DNA from: Tabrizicola aquatica
GTDB taxonomy: Bacteria > Pseudomonadota > Alphaproteobacteria > Rhodobacterales > Rhodobacteraceae
Reading direction: 5' to 3'
DNA: 64,000 nucleotides
NCBI RefSeq assembly: GCF_002900975.1
Contig: NZ_PJON01000001.1
Location: 930,001-994,000, forward strand
The notes under the pieces are model-generated. The model was not told the origin of the DNA. It saw nothing but the letters and a program-made list of their open reading frames with translations, and did no database searches. Of this stretch, positions 1 through 8,275 are shown piece by piece; position 1 is the stretch's first letter; each line of letters starts with the position of its first letter. The position numbers and the translations under genes were made by a program.

Positions 1-1296
1 GCCCCGCATCTCGGCCGGGTGGCGCTTGGTGGTCGAGGTCATGCTGTCCTGGCGGCTGTAGACCATGCGGCAGGGGCGGCCGGTCTTGAGGGTGACCAGG
101 CCGATCAGCGGTTGCAGCGAGATATCCAGCTTGGAGCCAAACCCCCCGCCCACGGCGGAAGGGATGATGCGGACCCGGTCCAGCGGCAGCCCCAGGATCG
201 CGGCGGTATCCTCGCGGTCCATGGCCGGGGCCTGGGTGCAGGCGCGGATCACCAGGGTCTCGCCTTCTGCCCAGGCGCTGCCGGCTTCGGGTTCGATATA
301 GGCGTGTTCGACGAAGGCGGTGGTCATCTCGCCTTCGACGACATGGGCGCTGGCGGCAAGGGCGGCGGCGGCATCGCCCTTTTGCACCCGGCCTTCGATC
401 AGGCGGTTGCCGGGGCGGGTCGGGTGGATGAGGTCGCCCACCTCGGCCTCGGCCGGGGTGGTGAGGGCGGGAAGCGGGGTCCAGGTGATCGGAAAGCCGG
501 TCAGGTCGGGGTCGGTGCCCGGCTCGAACGCCACAAGGGCCGCGCATTCGCCCCGGAACCGGGCGGGCGAGGCGGCGATGGCGGGCTGGTCGGCGAAGGG
601 GGGGATCACCGAAAACGCGTTGCGTCCGGGGATGTCGGCGGCGGTCAGGATCGTAACCACGCCGGGACGGGCGCGGAACGGGCCAAGGTCACCGATCTGG
701 AACGCGGCATGGGGATGGGGCGAGCGGACGGCCTTGACCACCAGCGCGCCGACCGGCCATTCGTCCGCGCCGAAACTGTCGCCCGCCACCTTGGCCGCGC
801 CGTCCAGCCGCAGGACGCTGGCCCCCACCCCGTCTGTCGGCGCAGCGGGCAACGGCCCACCGGCCGCGACCACGGCGGCGATGATGCTGCGATAGCCGGT
901 GCAGCGGCACAAGACGCCCCCAAGCGCCTGTTCCACCTCCTCGGCCGTGGGCTGGGCGGTGCGGGCCAGAAGCTCGGCTGCGGTCAAAAGCATGCCGGGC
1001 GTGCAGATCCCGCATTGCGCGGCACCATGGGCGTGGAAACTGGCGCAGAGGCGGGAAAGCTCGGCGGTCTCGCCCTCGATGGTCGTGACGGCGCGGCCTT
1101 CGACCCGTGCGACGGGCGTCAGGCAGGCGCAGACCGCCGCCCCGTCCAGAAGCACCGTGCAGGCACCGCAATCACCGGCGTCGCAGCCAACCTTGGTGCC
1201 GACCATGCCCAGCCGTTCGCGCAGCGTCTCGGACAGGCGTTCGGTCGGGGGGGCGTCGGTGCCGACGGGGGCGCCGTTCAGGGTAAAGGCGATCAT
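1..1296 (-). CDS. Xanthine dehydrogenase family, fused [2Fe-2S]/molybdopterin subunit (3' end outside window)
   Basis: The gene starts at 1296 and stays open to the left edge, so only the first 432 codons are seen. The N-terminus is a plant-type [2Fe-2S] domain with cysteines at about 38, 43, 46 and 56 (C-D-A-G-D-C-G-A-C-T). It is followed by the second cluster domain (QCGICTPGM and LCRCTGY). From about residue 150 the protein enters the aldehyde oxidase/xanthine dehydrogenase molybdopterin fold, with GGGFGSKLD visible near the edge. Members hydroxylate purines, aldehydes or N-heterocycles. The substrate cannot be read here. Its ATG overlaps the TGA of the FAD-subunit gene by 4 bp, so the two are translationally coupled. 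Fusing the Fe-S and Mo parts with a separate FAD subunit is a known variant. Confidence 0.88.
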   Translation of the reverse strand, partial: MIAFTLNGAPVGTDAPPTERLSETLRERLGMVGTKVGCDAGDCGACTVLLDGAAVCACLTPVARVEGRAVTTIEGETAELSRLCASFHAHGAAQCGICTPGMLLTAAELLARTAQPTAEEVEQALGGVLCRCTGYRSIIAAVVAAGGPLPAAPTDGVGASVLRLDGAAKVAGDSFGADEWPVGALVVKAVRSPHPHAAFQIGDLGPFRARPGVVTILTAADIPGRNAFSVIPPFADQPAIAASPARFRGECAALVAFEPGTDPDLTGFPITWTPLPALTTPAEAEVGDLIHPTRPGNRLIEGRVQKGDAAAALAASAHVVEGEMTTAFVEHAYIEPEAGSAWAEGETLVIRACTQAPAMDREDTAAILGLPLDRVRIIPSAVGGGFGSKLDISLQPLIGLVTLKTGRPCRMVYSRQDSMTSTTKRHPAEMRG

Positions 1297-2141
1297 GCCA
1301 GGGCCTCGCTGACCGCGCGGCGGACCAGTTCGGCGGCGGCCTGGCGCCGATAGGTGGCGGTGGCGCGCACGTCGTCGATGGGGGCAAGGGCAGCGGCGAC
1401 CGATTCGGCGGGGATGCGGTCGGCGGCACCGTCCCGGGGGCCGACAAGCGCGGCCTCGACCCGCGGCAGGCGCTGCGCGACAGGGGAGCAGGCCCCGACC
1501 GCCACGGCGGCGTGGGTGATGCGGTCGCCGTCCATGTCCAGACGCGCGGCGACCATGGCGATCGAGATTACCAGATGCGCCCGCGTGCCCAGCTTGACAA
1601 AGGCCGACCGGCCCGAAAGCGCCGCTTGCGGGATCAGGATTGCGGTCAGCACCTCATCCGGGCCAAGCGCAGTGCGGCGGGGGCCAAGAAGGAAGCGGTC
1701 CAGCAACAGGGTCCGGGTTCCGGCGGGCGAGGCGATCTCCACACTTGCGTCCAGCGCCAGGAGCGGCGGCACACCGTCCGCGGCGGGTGAGGCGTTGCAC
1801 AGGTTGCCGCCAATCGTGCCCGCGTTCTGCACCTGACGCCCGCCGACCTGCAGCGCGGCCTGCTGCAGGGCACGGGCCGCAGGGGGCAGGTCGGCCGTGG
1901 CAATCGCGGTCCAGCTGGTCGCCGCGCCGATCCGCAGCCCCTGCCCCTGCCCGGCGCGAATGCCCGCAAGTTCGTCCAGCCCACCCAGATCCAGCACGTC
2001 CCCGTCCAGCCTGGACCCCGCACCGGGGTAAAGGTCGGTGCCCCCGGCCAGCACGCGCCAGCCGCCACGCGACAGAAGCTGAAGCGCCTTTGGCAGGCTG
2101 TCAGGTCGGGCGTAGTCCGGCACGCTTGCCCCCGAATTCAT
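1293..2141 (-). CDS. Xanthine dehydrogenase family FAD-binding subunit
   Basis: A 282-residue FAD-binding subunit of the CoxM/XdhB type. Two family FAD loops are visible: VLAGGTDLYPG near residue 35 and NAGTIGGNLCNASP near residue 110. The length matches the usual 280-290 residues. The reading frame is open further upstream (to 2225), but that would run into the divergent marR gene, so the ATG at 2141 is preferred; a GTG two codons upstream is an alternative. The subunit would pass electrons from the Fe-S/Mo partner encoded directly downstream (4-bp ATGA overlap) to FAD and then to NAD+ or another acceptor. Confidence 0.88.
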   Translation of the reverse strand: MNSGASVPDYARPDSLPKALQLLSRGGWRVLAGGTDLYPGAGSRLDGDVLDLGGLDELAGIRAGQGQGLRIGAATSWTAIATADLPPAARALQQAALQVGGRQVQNAGTIGGNLCNASPAADGVPPLLALDASVEIASPAGTRTLLLDRFLLGPRRTALGPDEVLTAILIPQAALSGRSAFVKLGTRAHLVISIAMVAARLDMDGDRITHAAVAVGACSPVAQRLPRVEAALVGPRDGAADRIPAESVAAALAPIDDVRATATYRRQAAAELVRRAVSEALA

Positions 2142-2152
2142 ATGCACAGAAA

Positions 2153-2191
2153 CAAGATTGCGACCGGCCGTGCCCCCTGTCAACAGTCTTG
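2153..2191. promoter_or_regulatory. Inverted repeat in the xdh-marR divergent promoter
   Basis: The 82-bp gap between the divergent starts (2141 and 2224) holds the arms CAAGATTG (2153-2160) and CAGTCTTG (2184-2191), which match at 7 of 8 positions when one is reverse-complemented. It is a candidate MarR operator by position only. The 23-bp spacing is wide for one MarR dimer, so this is weak. Confidence 0.3.
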
Positions 2192-2223
2192 CGCGGCGGG
2201 GGCGCAGCGCGTATCGCAAGATC

Positions 2224-2643
2224 ATGAACGATGCTGCGAATTACCGCCTGGATGACCAGATCGGCTATGTCCTGCGCCGGGTGACGCAGCGGCATCTGGC
2301 GATCTTTGCCGCCGCAATCCCCGAGGTCACCACCACCCAGTTTGCCGTCCTGGCCCGCCTGGCGCAGGTCGGCCCCCTGTCGCAGAACCACCTTGGCCGC
2401 GAGACGGCGATGGACGCCGCCACGATCAAGGGCGTCGTGGACCGTCTGGCCAAGCTGGGCTATGTCGCCACCAGCGCCGACCCCGACGACCGCCGCCGCC
2501 TGACCGTGTCCTTGACCGCTGCGGGCGCCGCGCTTTTCACCACCCGTGCCGGGACCGCGCTGCAAGTCTCGCACGATACGCTGGACCCGCTGACGGCGGG
2601 CGAGCGGGCGACGCTTCTGCAACTTCTCAGCCGTCTGACCTGA
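2224..2643 (+). CDS. MarR family transcriptional regulator
   Basis: A 139-residue winged-helix regulator. The MarR core is clear: a dimerisation helix (RRVTQRHLAIFAAAIPE), the recognition helix region (LSQNHLGRETAMDAATIKGVVDRL) and the DPDDRRRLTVSLTAAG wing. The start ATG at 2224 is chosen because the upstream in-frame codons do not look like a MarR N-terminus. It is divergent from the xanthine-dehydrogenase-like genes and is probably their local regulator (inference from position). Its 3' end overlaps the convergent tetR gene by 17 bp. Confidence 0.9.
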   Translation: MNDAANYRLDDQIGYVLRRVTQRHLAIFAAAIPEVTTTQFAVLARLAQVGPLSQNHLGRETAMDAATIKGVVDRLAKLGYVATSADPDDRRRLTVSLTAAGAALFTTRAGTALQVSHDTLDPLTAGERATLLQLLSRLT

Positions 2644-3259
2644 CCGCGTGGCGGGCGCGGAAGGCCGCGACCTCGGCCTCGGTCGGGGCTTGGCCCGAGA
2701 AGGTCAGGACATAGGCCGGGATGCGACCCAACCGGACGGCAAAGCTTTCCTGGCTGCGCAGCGCGATATAGCCGACCTGGGTCAGATACAGCGTGCGCGC
2801 CCGGGTGTCCGCCTCGGTCTCGGCATAGCCGAAGCGGCGGAAGAGCGCCGTCAGCGCCGCGATCCGGGTGGCGTCGGCCTCGGCCATCGCGACCTCGACC
2901 GTGCGGTCGGTCAAGGCCCAGGTCCGCATCGCGAATTCCAGCCGGCTGTCAAAGAGCTGCGGGTCCACCCAGCAATCGATCAGGTTCAGCATCGCCTCGG
3001 CGATCGTGGCGGCCGGGGCCTCGCAGCGGGCGACCAGATTGCCGGTGTTCTTCGCCTTCCAGCGGTCGATCAGACCGGCCAACAGCGCCTCGCGGTCCTG
3101 GAAATGCCAGTAAAAGCTGGTGCGCGACAGGCCCAGCCGGTCGGCCAGCGGCATGACCTTGACCGCCTCGACCCCGCCTTCGACCAAAAGGTCGTAGGCC
3201 GCCTCCAGCCAGACATCCGGCGTGCCCCGCCAGCCACGTTCTGTGCGCTTGCCATCCAT
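2627..3259 (-). CDS. TetR family transcriptional regulator
   Basis: A 210-residue TetR regulator. The N-terminal HTH is typical (EGGVEAVKVMPLADRLGLSR followed by TSFYWHFQDREALL), ending with the YWHF motif of the family. The C-terminal ligand domain is all-helical and not diagnostic. The ATG at 3259 gives a normal TetR N-terminus; the frame is open further upstream, but that stretch is Arg/Pro-rich and crosses the promoter. It is divergent from the old-yellow-enzyme gene at 3397 and likely controls it through the palindrome at 3331-3338. Confidence 0.9.
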   Translation of the reverse strand: MDGKRTERGWRGTPDVWLEAAYDLLVEGGVEAVKVMPLADRLGLSRTSFYWHFQDREALLAGLIDRWKAKNTGNLVARCEAPAATIAEAMLNLIDCWVDPQLFDSRLEFAMRTWALTDRTVEVAMAEADATRIAALTALFRRFGYAETEADTRARTLYLTQVGYIALRSQESFAVRLGRIPAYVLTFSGQAPTEAEVAAFRARHAVRSDG

Positions 3260-3325
3260 ACCGCGACTTTGGCCTGCCGCGCGGCCCGGCACAAGCGGCC
3301 CCGGCCAGGATGACGGCTGAAAAAC

Positions 3326-3354
3326 TCGACACATATGTCAAGTCTTGCCATACT
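3326..3354 (+). promoter_or_regulatory. Candidate promoter with ACATATGT palindrome upstream of the OYE-family gene
   Basis: A -35-like TCGACA (3326-3331), a 17-bp spacer and a -10-like CATACT (3349-3354) lie 43 bp upstream of the ATG at 3397. The perfect palindrome ACATATGT (3331-3338) sits at the -35/spacer border. It also overlaps a TTGACA on the minus strand (3341-3336) that could serve tetR. An operator there would suit TetR repression of both divergent genes. Confidence 0.45.
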
Positions 3355-3396
3355 GGGAGGTAACGGCGATTCCCTCCAGCTTGCAGGCCCGGCCCC

Positions 3397-5421
3397 ATGT
3401 CGAACGATCCGCTTCTTCAACCCTTCCAGCTGAAGCACCTCACCCTGCGCAACCGGATCATGACCACCAGCCATGAACCGGCCTACGGCGACGACGGGAT
3501 GCCGAAGGACCGCTACCGGCTGTATCATCTGGAACGCGCCAGGGCCGGGGTTTCGATGGTGATGACCGCCGGGTCCGCCAGCACCAGCCGCGACAGCCCG
3601 CCGGTGTTCTCGAACCTTCTGGTCTGGAAGGACGAGATCGTGCCCTGGATGAAGCGGCTGGCCGATGACTGCCACGAGGCGGGCGCGGCGGTGATGATCC
3701 AGCTTTCCCACCTTGGCCGCCGCACCCGCTGGGACAAGGGCGACTGGCTGCCCGTCGTCTCCTCGACCCACGAACGCGAGCCGGCCCACCGCGCCACCCC
3801 GAAACCGGCCGAGGATTGGGACATCGCCCGCATCATCCGCGATTATGTCGATGCGGCAGAGCGGATGCAGGCGGCCGGTCTCGACGGGATCGAGATCATG
3901 TGCCACGGCCACCTCCTCGACCAGTTCATGTCGCCGCTGACCAATACGCTGGACGCCCCCTATGGCGGGTCCCTGGAAAACCGCGCCCGCCTGACGATGG
4001 AAATCCTGGCCGCGATCCGGAAAAAGGTGGGGCCGAAGCTGATCATCGGCATGCGCTACGGCGTCGACGAGATGGAGCCGGGCGGGATCGACATCGAGGA
4101 AGGCGTGGCGATCGGCAAGATCTTCCGCGACTCGGGCCTGGTCGACTATCTGAACATCAACCGCAGCCGCATCCACACTGATCCGGCGATGACCGACCTG
4201 ATCCCGGTGCAGGGCATGCGCTCGGCCCCGCACCTGGACTTCGCAGGCCGGATCAAGGCCGAGGTGGGGATGCCCACCCTGCACGCCGCGCGCATCCCCG
4301 ATGTGGCGACGGCGCGCCATGCGGTGGCGACGGGACAGGTGGACATGGTCGGCATGACGCGGGCGCACATGGCCGACCCGCATATCGTGCGCAAGATCAT
4401 CGAGGGGCGCGAGGCCGACATCCGGCCTTGCGTCGGCGCGACCTATTGCCTGGACCGAATCTACCAGGGCGGCATGGCCTTGTGCATCCACAACCCCTCG
4501 ACCGGCCGCGAGGCGACCCAACCGCACGACATCGCAAAGGCCGAGGTGCCGAAAAAGGTCGTCGTGGTCGGCGCCGGCCCCGCAGGACTGGAGGCCGCGC
4601 GGGTCGCCGCCGAGCGCGGTCATTCGGTGGTCGTGTTCGAGGTCGCCGACCAGCCGGGCGGCCAGGTCCGCCTGACCGCACAATCGAAGCGCCGGGCCGA
4701 GATGATCGGGATCATCGACTGGCGCCTGGCCCAATGCACGGCAAAGGGGGTGGAGTTCCGCTTCAACACTTGGGCCGAAGCCGCTGATGTGCTTGGCGAA
4801 AACCCCGATGTGGTGGTGATCGCCACGGGGGGCCTGCCGACAACGGGTCTGCTGGCGGACGGCAACGACCTTGTGGTCTCGACCTGGGATATCCTGTCGG
4901 GGGATGCCAAGCCGGGGACGAACGTACTGATCTATGACGACGCCGGCGACCATGCCGCGCTGCAGGCCGCCCAACTGATCGCCGAGACCGGGGCCCGCGT
5001 CGAGGTGATGACCCGCGACCGCAGCTTCTCGCCCGAGGTGATGGGGATGAACCTAGTGCCCTACATGCGGGCGCTGCAGGACAAGGCGGTGACCTTCACC
5101 GTGACCTACAAGCTGGATGCGGTCCGGCGCGCGGGCAACCAGCTGGAGGCGGTGATCGGTTCGGATTACATGAAGCTGGACAAGACCGCGCGCTATGACC
5201 AGGTGGTCGTGAACGGCGGGACGCAGCCCTTGGCGGACCTTTATTTCGCGCTGAAACCGCAGTCGGGCAACCGGGGCGCGGTGGATTACGACGCGCTGAT
5301 CGACGGGCGTCCGCAGCCTGCGGTCGGGGGCTTCCAGCTTTTCCGCATCGGCGACGCGGTCGAGGCGCGCAACACCCATGCCGCGATCTATGACGCGCTT
5401 CGGCTTCTGCGCACGGTCTGA
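3397..5421 (+). CDS. Old yellow enzyme family FMN/FAD/Fe-S oxidoreductase (N-methylproline/dimethylglycine demethylase-like)
   Basis: A 674-residue two-domain flavoenzyme. Residues 1-~335 form the OYE-type FMN barrel (QLSHLGRRT, GSLENRARL, IIGMRYGVDE, and GMTRAHMADPH near the end). An Fe-S segment follows with C345, C351 and C363. The FAD/NAD domain begins at about 385 (VVVVGAGPAGLEAARVA). The layout matches trimethylamine dehydrogenase, 2,4-dienoyl-CoA reductase and the N-methylproline/dimethylglycine demethylase group. The motif PCVGATYCLDRIYQGG resembles that last group as I remember it, so an N-demethylase of a betaine-like compound is the best guess. The cysteine spacing C-x5-C-x11-C differs from the usual four-Cys cluster motif. 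Regulation is probably by the divergent TetR. Confidence 0.85.
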   Translation: MSNDPLLQPFQLKHLTLRNRIMTTSHEPAYGDDGMPKDRYRLYHLERARAGVSMVMTAGSASTSRDSPPVFSNLLVWKDEIVPWMKRLADDCHEAGAAVMIQLSHLGRRTRWDKGDWLPVVSSTHEREPAHRATPKPAEDWDIARIIRDYVDAAERMQAAGLDGIEIMCHGHLLDQFMSPLTNTLDAPYGGSLENRARLTMEILAAIRKKVGPKLIIGMRYGVDEMEPGGIDIEEGVAIGKIFRDSGLVDYLNINRSRIHTDPAMTDLIPVQGMRSAPHLDFAGRIKAEVGMPTLHAARIPDVATARHAVATGQVDMVGMTRAHMADPHIVRKIIEGREADIRPCVGATYCLDRIYQGGMALCIHNPSTGREATQPHDIAKAEVPKKVVVVGAGPAGLEAARVAAERGHSVVVFEVADQPGGQVRLTAQSKRRAEMIGIIDWRLAQCTAKGVEFRFNTWAEAADVLGENPDVVVIATGGLPTTGLLADGNDLVVSTWDILSGDAKPGTNVLIYDDAGDHAALQAAQLIAETGARVEVMTRDRSFSPEVMGMNLVPYMRALQDKAVTFTVTYKLDAVRRAGNQLEAVIGSDYMKLDKTARYDQVVVNGGTQPLADLYFALKPQSGNRGAVDYDALIDGRPQPAVGGFQLFRIGDAVEARNTHAAIYDALRLLRTV

Positions 5422-5488
5422 CGCGCGAAAATGCGGTTGAATGTCATGGGTTTTGCCATATCTCGTGGCACCCATGACAGGTTCACCC

Positions 5489-6019
5489 ATGCCCGACGGA
5501 AGCCCCGCCCCCGAGAACGCCCCCGAGAACGCTCCCGAAACCATCCTCGACCCCGCCGATCCCCGCGCGCTGCGCGAGGCATTCGGCCGCTTTGCGACCG
5601 GCGTGACTCTGGTCACCACGCTGGGACCCGAGGGTCCGGTCGGCTTTGTCGCGAACAGCTTTTCCTCGGTTTCCCTCGACCCGCCCCTGGTCCTGTGGTC
5701 CCCGGCCCGCGCCTCGTCGCGGTTTGCGATCTTTGCCGGGGCGGCGCATTTCGCGATCCATGTGCTGGAGGCGGGGCAGCGCGACTGGCTGACCCGCTTT
5801 GCCCGCGGCGGCGCGGGGTTCGACGGGCTGGACCATTCGGTCACGACCGAGGGTCTGCCCACCCTGACCGGCGCTCTGGCCCGGTTCGACTGCGCGGCCC
5901 ATGCCGTGCATGACGGGGGCGACCATGCGATCGTGGTTGGCCGTGTCCTGCGGGTGACCGTGCGAACGGGCGAGCCCCTGGTCTTCAGCCAGGGCCGCTA
6001 TGGCGGCTTTGCCGGCTAG
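5489..6019 (+). CDS. Flavin reductase domain protein
   Basis: A 176-residue protein of the flavin reductase like (HpaC/FMN-binding split barrel) family. The family core [18 protein letters not shown] and the [19 protein letters not shown] stretch that binds the flavin are clear. Such proteins supply reduced FMN to a monooxygenase or act as NAD(P)H:flavin reductases. The start at 5489 has a GACAGG Shine-Dalgarno 7 nt upstream; ATGs at 5441 and 5474 in the same frame lack one. The N-terminus has a short ENAP direct repeat. It lies 67 bp behind the OYE-family gene, so co-expression is possible. The stop codon overlaps the convergent fur-like stop in a shared CTAG. Confidence 0.87.
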   Translation: MPDGSPAPENAPENAPETILDPADPRALREAFGRFATGVTLVTTLGPEGPVGFVANSFSSVSLDPPLVLWSPARASSRFAIFAGAAHFAIHVLEAGQRDWLTRFARGGAGFDGLDHSVTTEGLPTLTGALARFDCAAHAVHDGGDHAIVVGRVLRVTVRTGEPLVFSQGRYGGFAG

Positions 6020-6435
6020 GGCTTCTTCCGGCAGTACAGTTCCATCCGGTGGTGGACGATCTCGAACCCGAGTTCAGCGGCGATCTCGCGTTGGAGCTGT
6101 TCGATCTTCTCGGACCGGAATTCGGTGATGTGCCCGCTGTCCAGGTCGACGATGTGGTCGTGGTGCGGGGCGTCCGCGACCTCGTACCGCGCGCCGCCGT
6201 TTTCCAGCGGCAGTTTCAGCACCACGCCCTCGCGTTCCAGGACCGAGAGGGTGCGGTAGACGGTGGCCAGCGACAGGCTGTCGTCCAGGGTGCGGGCCCT
6301 GCGGTGGAGTTCGGCCGCGTCGGGGTGATCGGCGGCCTCGGTCAGGACCTTCAGAAGCGCCTCGCGCTGGCGGGTCACGCGCACCCCGCCGTCGCGGAGG
6401 GCCTGGGTCATGCGGAGGGCGGGGTCCTGGGTCAT
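6016..6435 (-). CDS. Fur family metalloregulator (Fur/Mur type)
   Basis: A 139-residue Fur-family repressor with the winged helix ([35 protein letters not shown]) and the metal-binding [16 protein letters not shown]. The CxxC pairs of enterobacterial Fur are missing (LDSG where LDCG would be), as in alphaproteobacterial Fur/Mur proteins that sense Mn2+ or Fe2+. The ATG at 6435 is preferred over an upstream in-frame ATG (6471) because it gives the usual N-terminus. A likely target in this window is the sit Mn/Fe importer, whose promoter carries a Fur-like palindrome. Whether it senses iron or manganese cannot be told from the sequence. Confidence 0.85.
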   Translation of the reverse strand: MTQDPALRMTQALRDGGVRVTRQREALLKVLTEAADHPDAAELHRRARTLDDSLSLATVYRTLSVLEREGVVLKLPLENGGARYEVADAPHHDHIVDLDSGHITEFRSEKIEQLQREIAAELGFEIVHHRMELYCRKKP

Positions 6436-6574
6436 GGCGGCAATCGTAACGGGCGGCGGGCCGGGGGTCAAACCGGGGCGTGTCCCGCGTGGACAGAATG
6501 GGCTGCGACCGGGACATCAAGGGGTTGTGCGGCGAGGTTCAGGGATTGTTAACCCTGGTCAGCCGGCCGAACGA

Positions 6575-6651
6575 CCCGCTCTTCGTCGCATGTCATGCGC
6601 TCATCGCCGGGGCGCGCGCCCGGCGACGAGGAGACGAAGTCGAACGAGGAG
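6575..6651 (-). repeat. Palindromic intergenic repeat, family B, copy 1
   Basis: This lies in the 220-bp gap upstream of the fur-like gene. Read on the minus strand, the first 28 nt (6651-6624) match the start of the element at 30862 at 26 of 28 positions, and both elements end in a GACGA...GCGGG run. Within it the arms CTTCGTC (6581-6587) and GACGAAG (6633-6639) pair. An inner perfect hairpin TCGCCGGG/CCCGGCGA (6604-6611, 6619-6626) has a 7-nt loop. It looks like a dispersed REP-like unit. Confidence 0.65.
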
Positions 6652-6655
6652 CCGC

Positions 6656-7291
6656 TTAACGCTCGGTCGCGCCCTTGCCGGCCAGGATCTTCGGCCGGGC
6701 GCGCGCAATACGGGCCTGTTTCGTGGCAAGCGTCTTTGCGCCGTTCACCTGCAACACATGACTTTTCTGCCGGCCCGGCGTCAGGGCATGAAAGGCCTCG
6801 GCCAGTTCCGGGTCAGCGTCCAGCGCCTCGACCAGTTCGGCGGGCAGGTCCAACTCGGTCTGATCCTTCGGCGGCAGGGTGCCGGCTACGGCATGGGTCA
6901 TGCACTGGGCCAAGAAATCGCGGATCGCCGGCGCCATCGCTTGCGGCGCGGCGTTGTCGGTGAAGCGCAGGCAGTCGGGGTGGCGGGTGTTCGGTCCCTG
7001 CCGCTCCAGCAGCCCGTTGGGGTCGGACAACAGGGCCGAGTAGAAGAAGGTCAGCCGGAAATCACCCCGGAAGGCCCCCAGGATCGCGATGTTGCGTCCG
7101 GCGTGCATGTAGACCGGGTGCCCCCATTTCGCCACCTCCGACAGCCCGGCCTCGCGGCATAGCGCGCGCAGCGTCAGAAGGCCCGGCAGCCAGAACCGGG
7201 TCGAGCAATCGGGCGTCGCAAAGCGGGCGCAGCGGCCGCAGCCGAGGGCGAAGAAATCCTCGACCTCGGTGATCATGGCAGGGCCGGGCAT
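6656..7291 (-). CDS. DUF1801/YdeI (OmdA) family protein
   Basis: A 211-residue protein. The N-terminal ~120 residues match the DUF1801 (YdhG-like) fold (AKWGHPVYMHAGRNIAILGAF, FRLTFFYSALL). The C-terminal part (LPAELVEALDADPELAEAFHALTPGRQKSHV) is the YdeI/OmdA C-terminal domain that ends in basic helices. The biochemical role of the family is unknown. The ATG at 7291 has a GAAGGA Shine-Dalgarno 6 nt upstream. The gene lies 27 bp behind the PHP phosphoesterase gene, so the two form an operon. Four cysteines cluster near the N-terminus (ALGCGRCARFATPDC), which could bind a metal. Confidence 0.8.
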   Translation of the reverse strand: MPGPAMITEVEDFFALGCGRCARFATPDCSTRFWLPGLLTLRALCREAGLSEVAKWGHPVYMHAGRNIAILGAFRGDFRLTFFYSALLSDPNGLLERQGPNTRHPDCLRFTDNAAPQAMAPAIRDFLAQCMTHAVAGTLPPKDQTELDLPAELVEALDADPELAEAFHALTPGRQKSHVLQVNGAKTLATKQARIARARPKILAGKGATER

Positions 7292-7318
7292 GGCGCGTCC
7301 TTCGTCGGGGTTCCCCTC

Positions 7319-8275
7319 TTACGCGTGAAGCGCGCGCGGGTTCCGCCCGCCCTCGCGCCAGATCGGGTTCGACCAGGCCCGGCGGCCGGCGGCATCGATC
7401 ACCGCGACGCGGACCCAGGGGCTGTTGTTCAGCCGTGCAAGCGGCACGGCGGCGCGGGTCATCGAATGGCCATGCACCGCCTTGGCCCCGGTCCCATGCC
7501 CCAGCGCCACGACCGAGACCACGGCCGAGCTTTCCACCACCACCTGATCGCCGTCGAGGTAGACATCGCGCAATTCCGGTCCCTGGGTCGAATAGAAGGC
7601 CCCTGCCTTCAGCGCGGCCAGCAGCGCCTCGGGCGTGTTTTTCTGGGCCTTGACCATCACCCAGCCGCCGAAATGGTCGGGTTCGGTGAAATGCGCATCG
7701 TCGGTCGCGATGAGCGATAGCTGCCGCCCCTCGGTCAGCAAGAGGTCCAGGATCGCGCCGCCGTCGGCCCGGTCGGCCCCGGTGGCGCAGCCGTGGTTGT
7801 AGATCTCGACCGCATGGGCAGCGGTGATGCTGCGGGCATCCGCCAGCGTCAGGCCGGACCATTGCGGATGGGCGATGGCGACGAAGGCCCCGGCGGCGAC
7901 GGCGCGGGCGGCAATCTGCGGCCCGGTTTCCTGCCCCGCGACCGGCACGAAGGTCGGGCTGTTCGACGGCGCGAAATCCGGCGGCAAGCCCACGGCCAGG
8001 ATATGCCACAGCTCGCCATTGGCCATCGCGCCCGAGTGGAGTTCGGCCCCCAGGATCGTGGTGAAGCCCGGCGCGCGGAAGGGCACGGTATCCACGATCG
8101 GATAGCCGTAGCTGCCAATGAAGTGGTCGGTCAGCGCCAGGAAATCATAGCCCTCGGCCTGGTAGCGGCGGCAAACCTCCTCGGGGTCAAGCGCGCCGTC
8201 CGACCGGGTGGAATGGGTGTGCAGGTTGCCGCGCCAGAAGCGGCCGGGGGCGGTAAAGGCAAGCGGGCGGGTCAT
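7319..8275 (-). CDS. PHP domain phosphoesterase
   Basis: A 318-residue PHP-domain protein. The metal-binding motifs are visible in order: NLHTHSTRSDGALDPEE, ALTDHF, GAELHSG, AIAHPQW and ATDDAHF. The PHP fold is found in histidinol phosphatase, polymerase exonuclease and 3',5'-nucleotide phosphatases. The C-terminal ~80 residues (VYLDGDQVVVESSAVVSVVALG) look like a beta-sandwich extension, as in CehA/McbA-type PHP hydrolases. The ATG at 8275 has AAGGA 6 nt upstream. The frame is open to 8578, but that part overlaps the divergent arsR gene and is not protein-like. It is first in an operon with the YdeI-like gene. Confidence 0.86.
   Translation of the reverse strand: MTRPLAFTAPGRFWRGNLHTHSTRSDGALDPEEVCRRYQAEGYDFLALTDHFIGSYGYPIVDTVPFRAPGFTTILGAELHSGAMANGELWHILAVGLPPDFAPSNSPTFVPVAGQETGPQIAARAVAAGAFVAIAHPQWSGLTLADARSITAAHAVEIYNHGCATGADRADGGAILDLLLTEGRQLSLIATDDAHFTEPDHFGGWVMVKAQKNTPEALLAALKAGAFYSTQGPELRDVYLDGDQVVVESSAVVSVVALGHGTGAKAVHGHSMTRAAVPLARLNNSPWVRVAVIDAAGRRAWSNPIWREGGRNPRALHA

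Noticed and set aside
3070-4974. A 634-codon minus-strand open frame opposite the OYE-family gene
   Set aside because: It is antisense to a well-conserved protein and overlaps tetR in another frame.
5489-5560. Tandem GAGAACGCCCCC repeat as a regulatory element
   Set aside because: It encodes the ENAP repeat at the N-terminus of the flavin reductase and is likely a disordered tail.
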